Shown: piece by piece, positions 8,304 through 17,477 of the stretch
Layout of the letters: every line of letters begins with the position of its first letter
Numbering within the stretch: the first letter of the stretch is position 1
Assembly (NCBI GenBank): GCA_002162075.1
Contig: CP021423.1
Coordinates: 682,001 to 746,000 of the forward strand
Direction: 5' to 3'
DNA length: 64,000 nt
Source: Armatimonadetes bacterium Uphvl-Ar1
GTDB lineage: Bacteria > Armatimonadota > Fimbriimonadia > Fimbriimonadales > Fimbriimonadaceae
Notes under the pieces: model-generated
What the model saw: only the letters and a program-made list of their open reading frames with translations
The model's database searches: none
Told to the model about the DNA's origin: nothing
Program-made: the position numbers and the translations under genes

Positions 8304-9347
8304 ATGAGATTTCAGCGGTTGGGTGGGCTTTTGTTGTTAGGTGCTTGTGGTGCGATGAGCTTGGCCCAAACGCCATTTCCCAGCAAACAAAGCGACTACA
8401 CGCGGTTAATGACTTATAACATTCAGTGGTTTCACGCGGGAGATGATGCGAAGCGGATTGGGAGTATCAAGGAGATTCTGGATCAGACGAAGCCGGACAT
8501 CGTTTGCGTTCAAGAGATTGAAGGACGAGCGGCTTTGCGCCAGATATTTGATGGACAGTGGCAAATTGCGATGGTGGATGCGCCGGACGAATTTCAGGAA
8601 ACAGGGGTGGCGGTACGGCGACCGTACGTTTTGGAGAGCTATGAGTTAGTTTTTACAGGTAAGGAGTTGGATTATGCGTTTCCGGGTAAGCGCGATGTGA
8701 TGCGAGCGATCGTAAAGACCCCGAGCGGGAAGACGATGGTGGTCTATTCGCACCATATGAAGAGTCGAAGTGGGGGACGAATGCAAACGGACTGGCAAAG
8801 GCAGATGGCGGCGGGAATGCTGGCGAGTTTGATTGCGAATCGTCGGGATGAGAATGTGATTGTGGCGGGGGACTGGAACGATGCGCCGAATGATGCGAGT
8901 GCGAACATTTTGGAGAGTGGAAATGTTCTTGCGAAAGGCGGGGATGACAAGAATTATCTTCTCATGGCAAATGTCACTGAGGAGTTAGCGGATCAGGATT
9001 TTGTGACGATTGGGTTACATGATTTGTACTTTGGTGAGCCGGGGGTGACGGCGAAGGTTCCAGGTTCTAAGGCGGACAACGACCGATTGAGAGGTAGGGA
9101 TTACCGATTCCCGCAAGATGTGAAAGTTCCTCAGACATTCTTTGATCAGATTTTCTGTTCACCGAACTTGTTTGCCCGAGGAGCGAAAGCTTATGTATAT
9201 GATCATGCACCGGCGATTAGAGGGCTCAGTGGTCGAGTCCAGGTGAGCGAAGATGAGACAACGGGCGCACGCACGGTGAAATACACGGAAAAAGGGACGA
9301 GGGCAAGTGATCACCTGCCGGTTTTTGCGGACATCCGGATCAATTAG
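8304..9347 (+). CDS. Secreted endonuclease/exonuclease/phosphatase-family protein
   Basis: A protein of 347 residues with a short signal peptide (MRFQRLGG followed by a Leu-rich core and a cleavage-like site near SLAQ). The fold signatures are LMTYNIQW (first strand with catalytic Asn), VCVQEIEG (metal-binding Glu), VAGDWNDAP (Asp/Asn pair) and the C-terminal SDHLPVFADI (catalytic Asp-His). These are the DNase I-like residues for hydrolysing a phosphodiester or phosphomonoester. The substrate could be extracellular DNA, a sphingolipid or an inositol phosphate. The ATG at 8304 is preferred over a GTG at 8283 because it begins the signal peptide cleanly. Confidence 0.85.
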   Translation: MRFQRLGGLLLLGACGAMSLAQTPFPSKQSDYTRLMTYNIQWFHAGDDAKRIGSIKEILDQTKPDIVCVQEIEGRAALRQIFDGQWQIAMVDAPDEFQETGVAVRRPYVLESYELVFTGKELDYAFPGKRDVMRAIVKTPSGKTMVVYSHHMKSRSGGRMQTDWQRQMAAGMLASLIANRRDENVIVAGDWNDAPNDASANILESGNVLAKGGDDKNYLLMANVTEELADQDFVTIGLHDLYFGEPGVTAKVPGSKADNDRLRGRDYRFPQDVKVPQTFFDQIFCSPNLFARGAKAYVYDHAPAIRGLSGRVQVSEDETTGARTVKYTEKGTRASDHLPVFADIRIN

Positions 9348-9350
9348 CGG

Positions 9351-11164
9351 TCAGGCTTCTTCGAGCGCAAATCGAAGTTCTTGAAGTGCGAATTCAACGA
9401 TTGTGGGTAACGGTTCGTTGTTGATGTAGTTGGTTTGATCATTCACAAGACCTGGGGGAGAGTCTGTTGGATGATGAAATCGTCAAGCGGGACACGCGGA
9501 GTGCCATTTTTCTCTCGAGTTGATTGGGCGGCTTCAAGAATCCAGAGCCCGGGGGTTGGGTTTGGTGTGTTGGAGATGGCGAGCCCGGCTGCTTCCAACG
9601 CACCGATAATGAGTAGGGGACGATTCCCGGAGTAGGTTTCGGTGAGGGCTTCCTGGGCTAATTGAAGACCGATTTGAGTTTCGCCGAGTCGGAGGGATGC
9701 GGTGGCGGCGATTGCTTTCGCAATGCTGTGCATATTTTGGGTGCCGCCCTTTGTTGCAAGTGAGATTGCCTCCTCGGCTGCAACTTTTGCCTCATGGAAT
9801 TGGCTTTGTGCGAGGTGGGCGACGGCAATGTTTGAGACAACTGATGCGAGGCGCTCGGGGTTGTTTTCGTGGTTGATCAGCTGGTCTTTGACGCCATGGA
9901 GTGTATCAAGAACATTGTCGCAGTTGAGTTGGCGCAGTTTGATATTGGCGAGGCCGACTTGGCTACTGAGTTTTTCAATGATATATCCTTTCTCGGTCGC
10001 GGTCGCAAGAGCCCGATTGTATAAGGCTTCCGCTTCTGTCCAATTTCGTTGATCAAGATGAATGATTGCCAAGAATGTTAGAACGGCGACATGGATTTGA
10101 TCATCTGGTTTGGTGCTGTCGAGAACGAATTGTCCCCAGTGGAATGCTTTTTCGGGTTGATTTGAGAAACTGGCATAGCCGCTGGCCATTCTTGCGGCGC
10201 GAATTCTCTGAGGGGAGGTCCCAGTTGTTTCGGTGAGAGCAATTTCCAAAAGGGCGAGATGGTCGGTCATGTGATCAATGGCGATGGGGGATGGTGATTG
10301 ATCGCAGAGAATTTGCAAGGCTAGTTCGGGATTTTGCGCAAGAGTTTGCTCGAAATAAGCCGTGATAAGAAGTTGTTGTCCGGTGCTTGTGAACTTTGAA
10401 CGCAGATTTGTTTTTGCTCGATAGGCTCCTGATTGAATTTCGGCCACGAGATCTAGCACAGAGCGGGGAAGGGGAGCTTGAATAATCGCTTTGTATTGTT
10501 TGGCGATATCTTCAGTGGTGGGTCGGACGTGGTGGGATTGTTGGGTTTCGGCAAGAAGCTCTATGACCGCGATCAAAGCCGGCTCGCTGAGAGGGTCAAT
10601 GTGGAGGGCGTTTTGAGCAATTTTGAGCGCTTCGTTGAGATGATTTTGCTTGCGAAGAGTTTCGACCAGCTGAAGCATTGCCTGGTGTCGATCTAATATC
10701 CATGTTTCTCGTTCTTGGTTGATGCGGTCTATCGTCAAGTGGGGGAGGAGGGGGAGGTGGGTAAGGTGAATGAGGAGTTCGAGCTGTTGGCGGCGGTCGG
10801 AATCTACGGACGTGATTCTTGCTAAGTCGCGCGCTGCGATTGCGTCCCAGAGGTCGCACCGGATTGCGAGACGGTTGATTTGAATTGTTGTCTTGTCGGC
10901 GACAATTGCTTGATTTCCTATGGCGGATTTGATTTGGGCGATCGCGTTTCTTAGACTGGTGAGAGCAGGAATTGAATCAGCATCGGGCCAAAGTTCTTCG
11001 GCGAGGGTTGAGCGGAAATGGACACGGGGGGAAATGAGGAGCAGGGCGAGGAGTGCTAGGGCGGGTTTGGTAAGGGGTTTTCGTTCGGGAATTGATGGGT
11101 TGTTGAAGACTAGTGAGCCGAATAGTTTGATATAGGGTACGAGATTTGAAGAACCATCGGTCAT
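9351..11164 (-). CDS. BTAD/TPR transcriptional regulator (apparent frameshift near 3' end)
   Basis: A SARP-like regulator. Residues 1-110 form an OmpR-type winged helix (LLLISPRVHFRSTLAEELWP segment), followed by a bacterial transcriptional activator domain up to about residue 230 and a long array of TPR-like helical repeats. It starts at the ATG at 11164; a longer frame would run into murQ. As given, the frame stops at 9443. Adding one base to the G5 run at 9454-9458 continues it for 31 more codons with a natural ending (FALQELRFALEEA) to a TGA at 9351, giving 604 residues. It lies 25 bp downstream of murQ on the same strand, so control of amino-sugar recycling is possible but not shown. Confidence 0.8.
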
Positions 11165-11189
11165 GGCTCTTATTTTAGCCGAGGTGAGA

Positions 11190-12002
11190 TTACGCTTCCT
11201 GTTTGAGGGCTTCCATTGCCCGGCGGACGTTCCAGTCGTTTTTCTCGAGCAATTCTCGGGCTTCTTCTTGAGTTGTTGGCGAGAGATCGCAGAGAATTCT
11301 GATGCACCGATCTTTGAGCTTATGGTTCGTTGCTTTGACATCGACCATAAGGTTTTCGATGACCTTGCCTGAGAGAACCATGGCTCCGGTTGAGATTCGA
11401 TTGAGGACGAGTTTTTGAGCGGTTCCAGCTTTGAGTCGGGTTGATCCGGTGAGAACTTCGGGGCCAGTTTCGATCAGGATGCTGTGGTCGACTTGGTCGA
11501 AGAGTGCGGCTTTGGCGTTATTGGCGATCCCGCATGTCCAAATTCCTTTTTGGCGAGCATGGCGGCAGGCGGCGATAACGAATGGAGTTCGGCCGGAAGC
11601 GGCGAGTCCGATGACGATGTCGTTTTTGGTGAGATGAAGGCTATTGAGGGCTTGGATTGCGGTGTGCTCTTCATCTTCAGCGTTTTCGATTGCGGCGGTT
11701 CCGGCTTGTTCGCCTCCGGCAATGATGGCAATGAATTTGGAATGATCGATGCCAAATGTTGGGGGCATTTCGGCGGCATCCATCGTAGCTATTCGACCGG
11801 AGGTTCCAGCTCCAACGTAGATGATGCGTCCGTTGTTTTGGAAAGCGGTTGCGGCATGTTCGATTGCAACGGCTATCGCGTTTTCGGCTTTCGTCAATGC
11901 CCGCATGACATTTTGCTCTTCTTCGTTCATAAGACGAACGATTTCATTGGCGGTCATTTTATCGAGGCCAATTGAGCGGGGGTTGCGGGCTTCGGTGTTC
12001 AT
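11190..12002 (-). CDS. murQ: N-acetylmuramic acid 6-phosphate etherase
   Basis: Cleaves the lactyl ether of MurNAc-6-phosphate to give GlcNAc-6-phosphate during peptidoglycan recycling in the cytoplasm. The 270-residue protein has the SIS-domain core: YVGAGTSGRIATMDAAEMPP near residue 60, GLAASGRTPF near residue 130 and TGSTRLKAGTAQK near residue 185, all hallmark MurQ blocks. It is slightly shorter than the usual 300 residues. Its ATG overlaps the stop of the upstream BadF-type kinase (ATGA), which suggests a coupled pair in which the kinase supplies the phosphorylated sugar. Confidence 0.95.
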   Translation of the reverse strand: MNTEARNPRSIGLDKMTANEIVRLMNEEEQNVMRALTKAENAIAVAIEHAATAFQNNGRIIYVGAGTSGRIATMDAAEMPPTFGIDHSKFIAIIAGGEQAGTAAIENAEDEEHTAIQALNSLHLTKNDIVIGLAASGRTPFVIAACRHARQKGIWTCGIANNAKAALFDQVDHSILIETGPEVLTGSTRLKAGTAQKLVLNRISTGAMVLSGKVIENLMVDVKATNHKLKDRCIRILCDLSPTTQEEARELLEKNDWNVRRAMEALKQEA

Positions 12003-12931
12003 TTTGAAATGTGGATTTGTCCGAGTTCTCGAGCGAGATGGGTTGCGCCGATTACGGGTTCGACAGTGAGCTTTTCCACGTTGACATCGAGTTCAACGTT
12101 GCGGGGTTTGAGTGCTTTGAGCTGGGTTCTAAATTCTTCGATGAGGATTCCTTCATCGATTTCCCAAGTACCACCGGCGAGGCGAAGATTGAGGCTTGGT
12201 TGATCGGTGGAATCTTTGGGATGGAAGACGGAAATGTGATGCCAAGTTGTGACGGCGAGATGAGCGAGGGCCTGATCTACGGATTGTCGTGCGTAATCGA
12301 GTCCCCGAGTCGCATCCATAACGACGACTTGGGCGAGTTTGGCGACGCGTGCGGCGGGTGAAACAGATCGGTAGACGCTCGCGAGAATTTGGTTGGGTTC
12401 ATCACTGCCAAAGAGTTCGACGATTGTTTCCCAGAAAATGGGACTTGCTTCGGCTCGGGTGGGACTGAGGACCGTTTTGGCGAGGGCTCTCCGACCGAGA
12501 TCGAATGCGGAACCATGGTCTCCGAGAAGTGGACCACCGCCACCAGATTTCCGTACGCCTTGGATGGTATTTGAAGCGACCAGGGCACCAGTTCCGGAAA
12601 TCACTATGATATCGGTATCGGGAGATGCGGCAAGACTTGCTCGGTAGTCGGGGAAAGCAGCAATGGTTTTGCCTTGGGTGACCGACTCGACGAGAGCGAT
12701 CGCTCTGATTCGATCAGCTTCGGTGAGCAGTCCGGCAAAGCACCCAGCAACGAAGTCAGTCGGAGGTGCGACATCCAGCGATTCGCGGATGTGTCGTTCA
12801 ATTTCGACTTGGGGAGTTGAGGCAAGGTTGCCGGGGCCGGATTGACCTCGGTGGAGGACAGTTCCGTCCTGATCTACGATGCAGGTTCGGGTTGTGGAAC
12901 CGCCGCAATCTATTCCCAAGTAAGTGGGCAT
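11999..12931 (-). CDS. BadF/BadG-family sugar kinase (GlcNAc/MurNAc kinase-like)
   Basis: A 310-residue ASKHA-fold ATPase. The N-terminal phosphate-1 loop YLGIDCGGSTTR, the DIIVISGTGA segment near residue 110 and the GGGGPLLGDHGSAFDLGRRA block near residue 130 match GlcNAc-kinase and MurK-like members of the BadF family. It ends by overlapping the murQ start, so it probably phosphorylates MurNAc and/or GlcNAc released from the wall. The ATG at 12931 is chosen because it precedes the first strand; a longer frame would overlap the divergent gene at 12986. Substrate specificity is inferred from the neighbour. Confidence 0.87.
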   Translation of the reverse strand: MPTYLGIDCGGSTTRTCIVDQDGTVLHRGQSGPGNLASTPQVEIERHIRESLDVAPPTDFVAGCFAGLLTEADRIRAIALVESVTQGKTIAAFPDYRASLAASPDTDIIVISGTGALVASNTIQGVRKSGGGGPLLGDHGSAFDLGRRALAKTVLSPTRAEASPIFWETIVELFGSDEPNQILASVYRSVSPAARVAKLAQVVVMDATRGLDYARQSVDQALAHLAVTTWHHISVFHPKDSTDQPSLNLRLAGGTWEIDEGILIEEFRTQLKALKPRNVELDVNVEKLTVEPVIGATHLARELGQIHISK

Positions 12932-12985
12932 TGAACTCGGGAAATTTACCTGAGGGGGCGGTTGTTCCGTGATAGACTGGGGCAT

Positions 12986-14011
12986 ATGCACCGTTACATG
13001 GGGGAAGGGTTGAAGCTAGGTTCCCGGATTGCTCTGATTGCGAATGATGCTCTGGGTAATTTTGCGGTTTCCAGCCCGGTTGCTCAGGTTCTTCGGACGA
13101 TGTATCAGCCATCGGTTTTGGATGGTTTTACGGGGAGTCGGGTGATGGAAATTGCCACGGAGTGCTCGTGGTTTGATGAAGTTGTTTCGGTTTATGGGGA
13201 TGGGCCAAGAGTGGTTGCGGAGCGTATTTTGGCGCGAGAGCCATATGATTTGGTTGTAAACATTGAGAACGCGGCTTGGGCGAAGAGTTTGGTTCCGCTC
13301 TTGGCTGGCGAGGATGGAGGAGCGATTGGTCCGGCGGCAAATCGGGATGGTCGGGGGGATTTGGATTACGGGAATTCTCCTGAGGGGAGGTTGTGGGCTG
13401 ATCCGAAGTGGACAAGAGACAGTTTGCGGATTGACTTTCCTTTTTTGAGTACGGGCCACATTAGTGAGATTGTTTGTCGCTGTTGCTATTGGGATGGGCG
13501 GATTCCGGCTTATAATTTGCCGAAACACGATCCGGGTCGGGAGATTCCGGACGTTTTGATTTCGGCGACCGCGAGCTTGCCGGATAAGCTTTGGCCAGTT
13601 GACCGATGGATTGACTTGATGAACCTGATTGCGGCGGATGGGCGGACGATTGGACTATTGGGAGCTAAGCCGAAGGCAGGAAGCGAGTTTTGGCGTGGCG
13701 TTGATGACGAGACGAGAATTGTGGAGGAGTCACCAGTTGAAGATTTGCGGGGCGAGTTTACGCTTCCTCAGGTAGTGGGTGCATTGGATCAAGCTCAGCT
13801 TGTAGTGACCTTGGATAATGGGATTTTGCATTTTGCGTGTTCGACGGATACTCCAGTTGTTGGGCTCTTCCGGAACGGTATCCACCGCTTGTGGGCACCT
13901 CCGGTGCCGAATTTGAAGGTGGTTGAGCCAGGGGTGGGGGGGCACGTGAGTGATTTGAGTTTGGAGCGGGTCTGGGATGGTATTAAGAATTTTCAGATAC
14001 AATTGGCCTAG
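12986..14011 (+). CDS. Family 9 glycosyltransferase (heptosyltransferase-like)
   Basis: A protein of about 341 residues with the GT-B architecture of ADP-heptose:LPS heptosyltransferases: an N-terminal ALIANDALGNFAVSSPVAQ segment (GT9 usually GDxxLxxPxL), an inter-domain region around residue 195 and a C-terminal donor-binding part with LLGAKPKAG and STDTPVVGLFRN near residue 290. It probably adds a sugar to lipopolysaccharide core or another surface glycan. The start may be the ATG at 12986 or the one at 12998. It is divergent from the sugar kinase with a 54-bp gap that must hold both promoters. Confidence 0.8.
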   Translation: MHRYMGEGLKLGSRIALIANDALGNFAVSSPVAQVLRTMYQPSVLDGFTGSRVMEIATECSWFDEVVSVYGDGPRVVAERILAREPYDLVVNIENAAWAKSLVPLLAGEDGGAIGPAANRDGRGDLDYGNSPEGRLWADPKWTRDSLRIDFPFLSTGHISEIVCRCCYWDGRIPAYNLPKHDPGREIPDVLISATASLPDKLWPVDRWIDLMNLIAADGRTIGLLGAKPKAGSEFWRGVDDETRIVEESPVEDLRGEFTLPQVVGALDQAQLVVTLDNGILHFACSTDTPVVGLFRNGIHRLWAPPVPNLKVVEPGVGGHVSDLSLERVWDGIKNFQIQLA

Positions 14012-14070
14012 TTTTTGAAAATTCTGAGAATGGCACGCATCTTCGTGCAGAGAATCTTAGTAGAAGGAGC

Positions 14071-14487
14071 ATGGTGTGCAAGATGGGTAAGAACGAATTA
14101 CTTGCGATTCCGAAGGTTTGTCCGGTGACGGGCGAGTCACTTTATGTGAGCGAATTGACTTCGGCAAAGAGTGAGGTGGTGATCCGGGGCAAGTTCGCTT
14201 TGCCGGAGCAGGATGAACTGAGCGAGGAAATGCGGGACTTTTTGGTCGTTTTTTTGCGAGCTAGGGGCGTGATTAGTACGATGGAGAAGGAATTGGGCAT
14301 TAGTTATCCGACAGTTCGCAATAAGATTGATGCTTTGTTGGAAGCGATGAAGTTGGAGCCGTTTAAGCATGATAAAAAGAGCGAGGCGAAGGCGGAAGAT
14401 CGGGCAAAGATTTTGAAGCAATTAGAAGACGGCGAAATTTCCGCCGCAGAAGCGAAAGAGATGTTGAAGAAGGCAGGTGCGAAATGA
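14071..14487 (+). CDS. DUF2089-family protein
   Basis: A protein of about 138 residues. The N-terminal part has CPVTGESL near residue 17, a relic of the zinc-binding motif in this family. The middle (FLRARGVISTMEKELGISYP) looks like a helix-turn-helix, and the C-terminus carries a short amphipathic DGEISAAEAKEML helix that reappears in the next gene. AAGGAG at 14064-14069 sits close to the ATG at 14071; GTG 14074 or ATG 14083 may be the true start. Its stop overlaps the start of the DUF4097 gene (ATGA), so the two are co-translated, and a regulatory role over its partner is likely but unproven. Confidence 0.75.
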   Translation: MVCKMGKNELLAIPKVCPVTGESLYVSELTSAKSEVVIRGKFALPEQDELSEEMRDFLVVFLRARGVISTMEKELGISYPTVRNKIDALLEAMKLEPFKHDKKSEAKAEDRAKILKQLEDGEISAAEAKEMLKKAGAK

Positions 14488-15710
14488 AAGACGAAGTAAG
14501 ACGAATCATGCAATTGGTGAAAGATGGGAAGTTGTCGCCGGAGGATGCGGCGGAGCTGATTGAGGCTTTCCAAGATGCGCCGGATGAAGAGCCAGCAGTT
14601 TCTGTTGAGGAGCCAGCGGTTGAAGAGCAGGCTGGAGATTCCAAGAAGTCCGATGATCCTTTTGCGAAATTGATTGGATCGATTGAGAAGGTGACAAAAG
14701 AAGTTGCGGGCTCGATTGATTGGAAAGACATTTCAAATCAGGTTCGTTTGGGGGTTGGCAAGGGTGTAGACGCGATTAAAGAAGCGGCGAATGAGGCTTC
14801 CAAAGGGAAGGGGCCATTCGGGTCTATCTTTACGCCTCAAGTCTCGCGAACAGTTGAGTTGCCATTACAAGTTCCGGAAGGGAAGTTGTTTAAGGTTGAG
14901 GCGTTCCATGGCGATATCCGGATCGAGGGAGGACATGACATTGGATCGGTCTTGATTGAAGCGGGTTTCCGGAGTTTCAACAACCAAGAAGCGCAAGAGA
15001 TGGCGGATCGCTTTACGCCGAGTTTGGAGGAGAGCGACGATGCGGTGACGCTGAAGCAAATGGAGCAGAACGGAGTGATCGCGGACATCGTGGTGAAACT
15101 GGCCAAGGGAACAGCGGTGAGTGTTCGTTCGGCGACGGGTGATATCCACGTCAGTGATACTGGGGCGAGTGTCAAGGTGACTTCAAGCAGCGGTGACGTT
15201 CGGATTGAGCAAGCGGGAGGCGCGGTCGAAGTGAATTTGAGTTCAGGTGAAGTTCGGGTTCGGCACTCGGACTTGAAAAGCTCGACGATTGAGACGAAGT
15301 CCGGCGATGTGTTGCTAGATCATGTGAATGGATCGGCGAATGTCCGAACGGCGAGTGGTGACGTGACGCTCTACGGATTCCGAGGGACTTCTTTGGCGAT
15401 TGAAGCGGCGAGCGGCGACGTGACGGCGGATTTGTTGGTTCCGGTCACCGGAACGACGAATATCCGCACGGTGAGCGGGGATGTGACGTTGCATGTTCCG
15501 GATGGATCTGACGCTCGAGTGAGCGTGAGTACGTTGCGGGGCGAAGTGAATTGCTCGTTGCCGTTGATTGATGAGGTTAAGGAGCCGATGAAGGTGACCG
15601 GTCGGTTGGGCGAAGGTTCAGGCTTGCTTGATGTTAGTGCGGTGAACGGTGATTTGTTTGTTGCGTTGGCGGGGAGCGAGGTTAAGGCGGACGAAGAGAC
15701 AGCGACGTAG
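14484..15710 (+). CDS. DUF4097 beta-strand repeat protein with SHOCT-like N-terminus
   Basis: A 408-residue protein. Residues 5-30 (IMQLVKDGKLSPEDAAELIE) form a short helical SHOCT-like module, followed by an acidic linker. From about residue 130 it is a right-handed beta-repeat domain with many SGDV-type turns (SATGDIH, SSSGDVR, KSGDVLL, TASGDVT, AASGDVT, TVSGDVT), the hallmark of DUF4097/YvlB and LiaX-like proteins. Family members are linked to cell-envelope stress in other bacteria. There is no signal peptide. It is co-translated with the DUF2089 gene and ends just before a GC-rich palindrome. Confidence 0.85.
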   Translation: MKDEVRRIMQLVKDGKLSPEDAAELIEAFQDAPDEEPAVSVEEPAVEEQAGDSKKSDDPFAKLIGSIEKVTKEVAGSIDWKDISNQVRLGVGKGVDAIKEAANEASKGKGPFGSIFTPQVSRTVELPLQVPEGKLFKVEAFHGDIRIEGGHDIGSVLIEAGFRSFNNQEAQEMADRFTPSLEESDDAVTLKQMEQNGVIADIVVKLAKGTAVSVRSATGDIHVSDTGASVKVTSSSGDVRIEQAGGAVEVNLSSGEVRVRHSDLKSSTIETKSGDVLLDHVNGSANVRTASGDVTLYGFRGTSLAIEAASGDVTADLLVPVTGTTNIRTVSGDVTLHVPDGSDARVSVSTLRGEVNCSLPLIDEVKEPMKVTGRLGEGSGLLDVSAVNGDLFVALAGSEVKADEETAT

Positions 15711-15740
15711 ATTTTTGCGACAGCGTTGTCGAATTTGTCG

Positions 15741-15790
15741 TTAACCTCACCCCCAACCCCCTCTCCATTTACACGGAGAGGGGGCATTCA
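15741..15790. repeat. GC-rich palindromic repeat (CCTCACCCC type)
   Basis: CCCCCTCTCC (15757-15766) pairs perfectly with GGAGAGGGGG (15775-15784), preceded by a CCTCACCCCCAA lead. It lies between convergent genes. The same lead appears at 53559, which suggests a dispersed REP-like element. It may also end transcription. Confidence 0.6.
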
Positions 15791-15803
15791 TTTACTGTCG
15801 ATT

Positions 15804-16933
15804 TTAGTTTGCTTTTCGACGGGAGAACCACCAGATTCCGGCGGCGATGGGGAGCCAGAAGGGGGCGAGGACGAGGAGGTTGATGGCGAAGCTGACGACC
15901 GTTCGACCGAGGCTATTGAGTCGGCTGAGGGCTTGAACCCAGGTGTTGCTGAGCCAGTCACGGCGGGGGGCGGTGGCGACTTGCTCACGCTGTTCCAGAT
16001 TGACGGTGATGGTGCTGAGTGATGCAAGGCTCTTGAGGGATTTCAGCTGAGCTTCGATTGATTCGATGTTCTGGCGGACTTCGGACAGGTATTTGCGGAC
16101 TTGCAGGATATCGCTGACCTTCGTCGTCTTTTTGAGAATCTCTTCGTACTGCTGCTCTTCGAGTCTCATTTGCCGGAGTCGGGCTTCGTTATCGGCAACT
16201 TGGGTTGTAACATCTTGTCCGGATGTTGATTCTGAGATCACGTCGCCGAACGAGCGCAGATCGTTGAACGATGTGTCGTAATTGGCGGCATCGATGCGAA
16301 TAGTGAGGTAGGCGTTTTTGACTTGGTAGCCGGAGGATCGGGACGAAGACTCGACAAATCCACCGTACTTTTTGGCGAGGGATTCGACTTTGGGGAGGGT
16401 GGCTTCGAGAGATTTGACACGGAGCGAGATATCGCCGGTTTTGATGATGAGGCGATTGGTACCTGAGACATTTGGGGGCTCGGCATTCACGGATCCGGGA
16501 TTTGGGGCAGAAGTTGCGGGCATTTCCGCGGACTCGTAATTTTCTGCCGTTCCAGAAGCCGACTTTGATCGAGAAGCAACATCGGCAGAGGCAGAAGGGG
16601 CACTTGTTGGGGCGACCATTTCGGCGGCGACGTAACGGGTTCCCATTGGTCGCGGGGTGATGATGATCGCGGCGATGACGGTGCAGGCGGCGAGGATCGC
16701 GTAGGGTGATCGGTAGAAGGGTGATTTCATTTTCTTGGGTTTGAGGGCGGAAAGGGTGGCTTCGAGGCCAGCGATTTCAATCGGTTTTGCGGAAGTTTCG
16801 AGGTAGGTTGTCGTGGCTTTTATCTCATCGAGCTCGGTTTGAAGAGCAGGATTTGAGGCGAGAGCAGCTTCGACTTCGGTGCGTTCGGTGGGGTTAGCTC
16901 GTTGTCGAGATAGGCTTTGAGGCGGTCGGTCAT
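15804..16933 (-). CDS. DUF4349 transmembrane anti-sigma factor (apparent frameshift)
   Basis: The cytoplasmic N-terminus begins MTDRLKAYLDNELT, typical of anti-sigma factors, at the ATG at 16933 that overlaps the sigma-factor stop (ATGA). The frame is then lost at the G4 run 16890-16893. Adding one base joins it to the long downstream frame (TERTEVEAALASNP onward), giving 376 residues. A membrane segment follows near residue 95, then an extracytoplasmic DUF4349 domain (KTGDISLRVKSLEATLPKVE) with a coiled coil (residues about 230-320) and a second membrane helix near the C-terminus with a basic tail. It should sequester the neighbouring ECF sigma factor and release it on an envelope signal. 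Confidence 0.85.
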
Positions 16934-17433
16934 CGGGGGTCTCCTTGGCGGCGGAGGGCTTGGAAAGCGTGGTGGAGTCGGGACTTGACGGTGCCTTCGG
17001 GCACGCCGGTGAGTTCTGAGATTTCGGCGTAGGAGAGACCATCGAGTTCGTGGAGGACTATGACTTCCCGGTGTTCTTCGGAGAGTTTGGCGAGGGCTTG
17101 GGAGATGAATTCGGCGTTGATGACATCTGATTCGAATTGGGTGGTGGGTTCGTGCCAGTTTTCGAGGGCGAGCCATTGGGACTTGGCTTTTCGGGAGTAG
17201 TTGCGGCAGTGATTGGTGGCGATGCCGAGGAGCCAGGTTCGGAAACTTGATTTGGCTTGGAATCGGCGGAGGGACTGGTGCATGGTGATGAACACTTCTT
17301 GGGTGATGTCGGCGGCAGCTTGTTCCCCGATGCGGCGGGTACAGAACCGGTAGACCTGAGCGTAGTTCTCGCAGACGAGTTGCCGCAGGGCTTCGGGGTT
17401 GCCAGATTTGGCTTGTTCCGCAGTGGAGGTCAT
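16930..17433 (-). CDS. ECF-family RNA polymerase sigma factor
   Basis: A 167-residue group 4 sigma-70 factor. Region 2 spans about residues 18-85 (VYRFCTRRIG, ADITQEVFI, FRTWLLGIATN), and region 4 spans about residues 110-160 with REVIVLHELDGLSYAEIS and the VPEGTVKSRLHHA recognition helix. Its stop overlaps the start of the anti-sigma gene, so the two form a sigma/anti-sigma operon controlled by an envelope signal. The target promoter is not identified. Confidence 0.95.
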   Translation of the reverse strand: MTSTAEQAKSGNPEALRQLVCENYAQVYRFCTRRIGEQAAADITQEVFITMHQSLRRFQAKSSFRTWLLGIATNHCRNYSRKAKSQWLALENWHEPTTQFESDVINAEFISQALAKLSEEHREVIVLHELDGLSYAEISELTGVPEGTVKSRLHHAFQALRRQGDPR

Positions 17434-17477
17434 TCGAGCCGTTCCAGTAAGTTAGTGTTTGGGACGGAAAGAATGGT

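Noticed and set aside
11165-11341. Upstream extension of the BTAD regulator frame by 59 codons
   Set aside because: It lies inside murQ on the same strand, has unusual composition and no ribosome-binding site; the ATG at 11164 begins the recognisable domain.
15741-15790. Treating the GC-rich palindrome only as a terminator
   Set aside because: It has no T-tract on either side and shares its lead with another locus, so a dispersed repeat is the better call.
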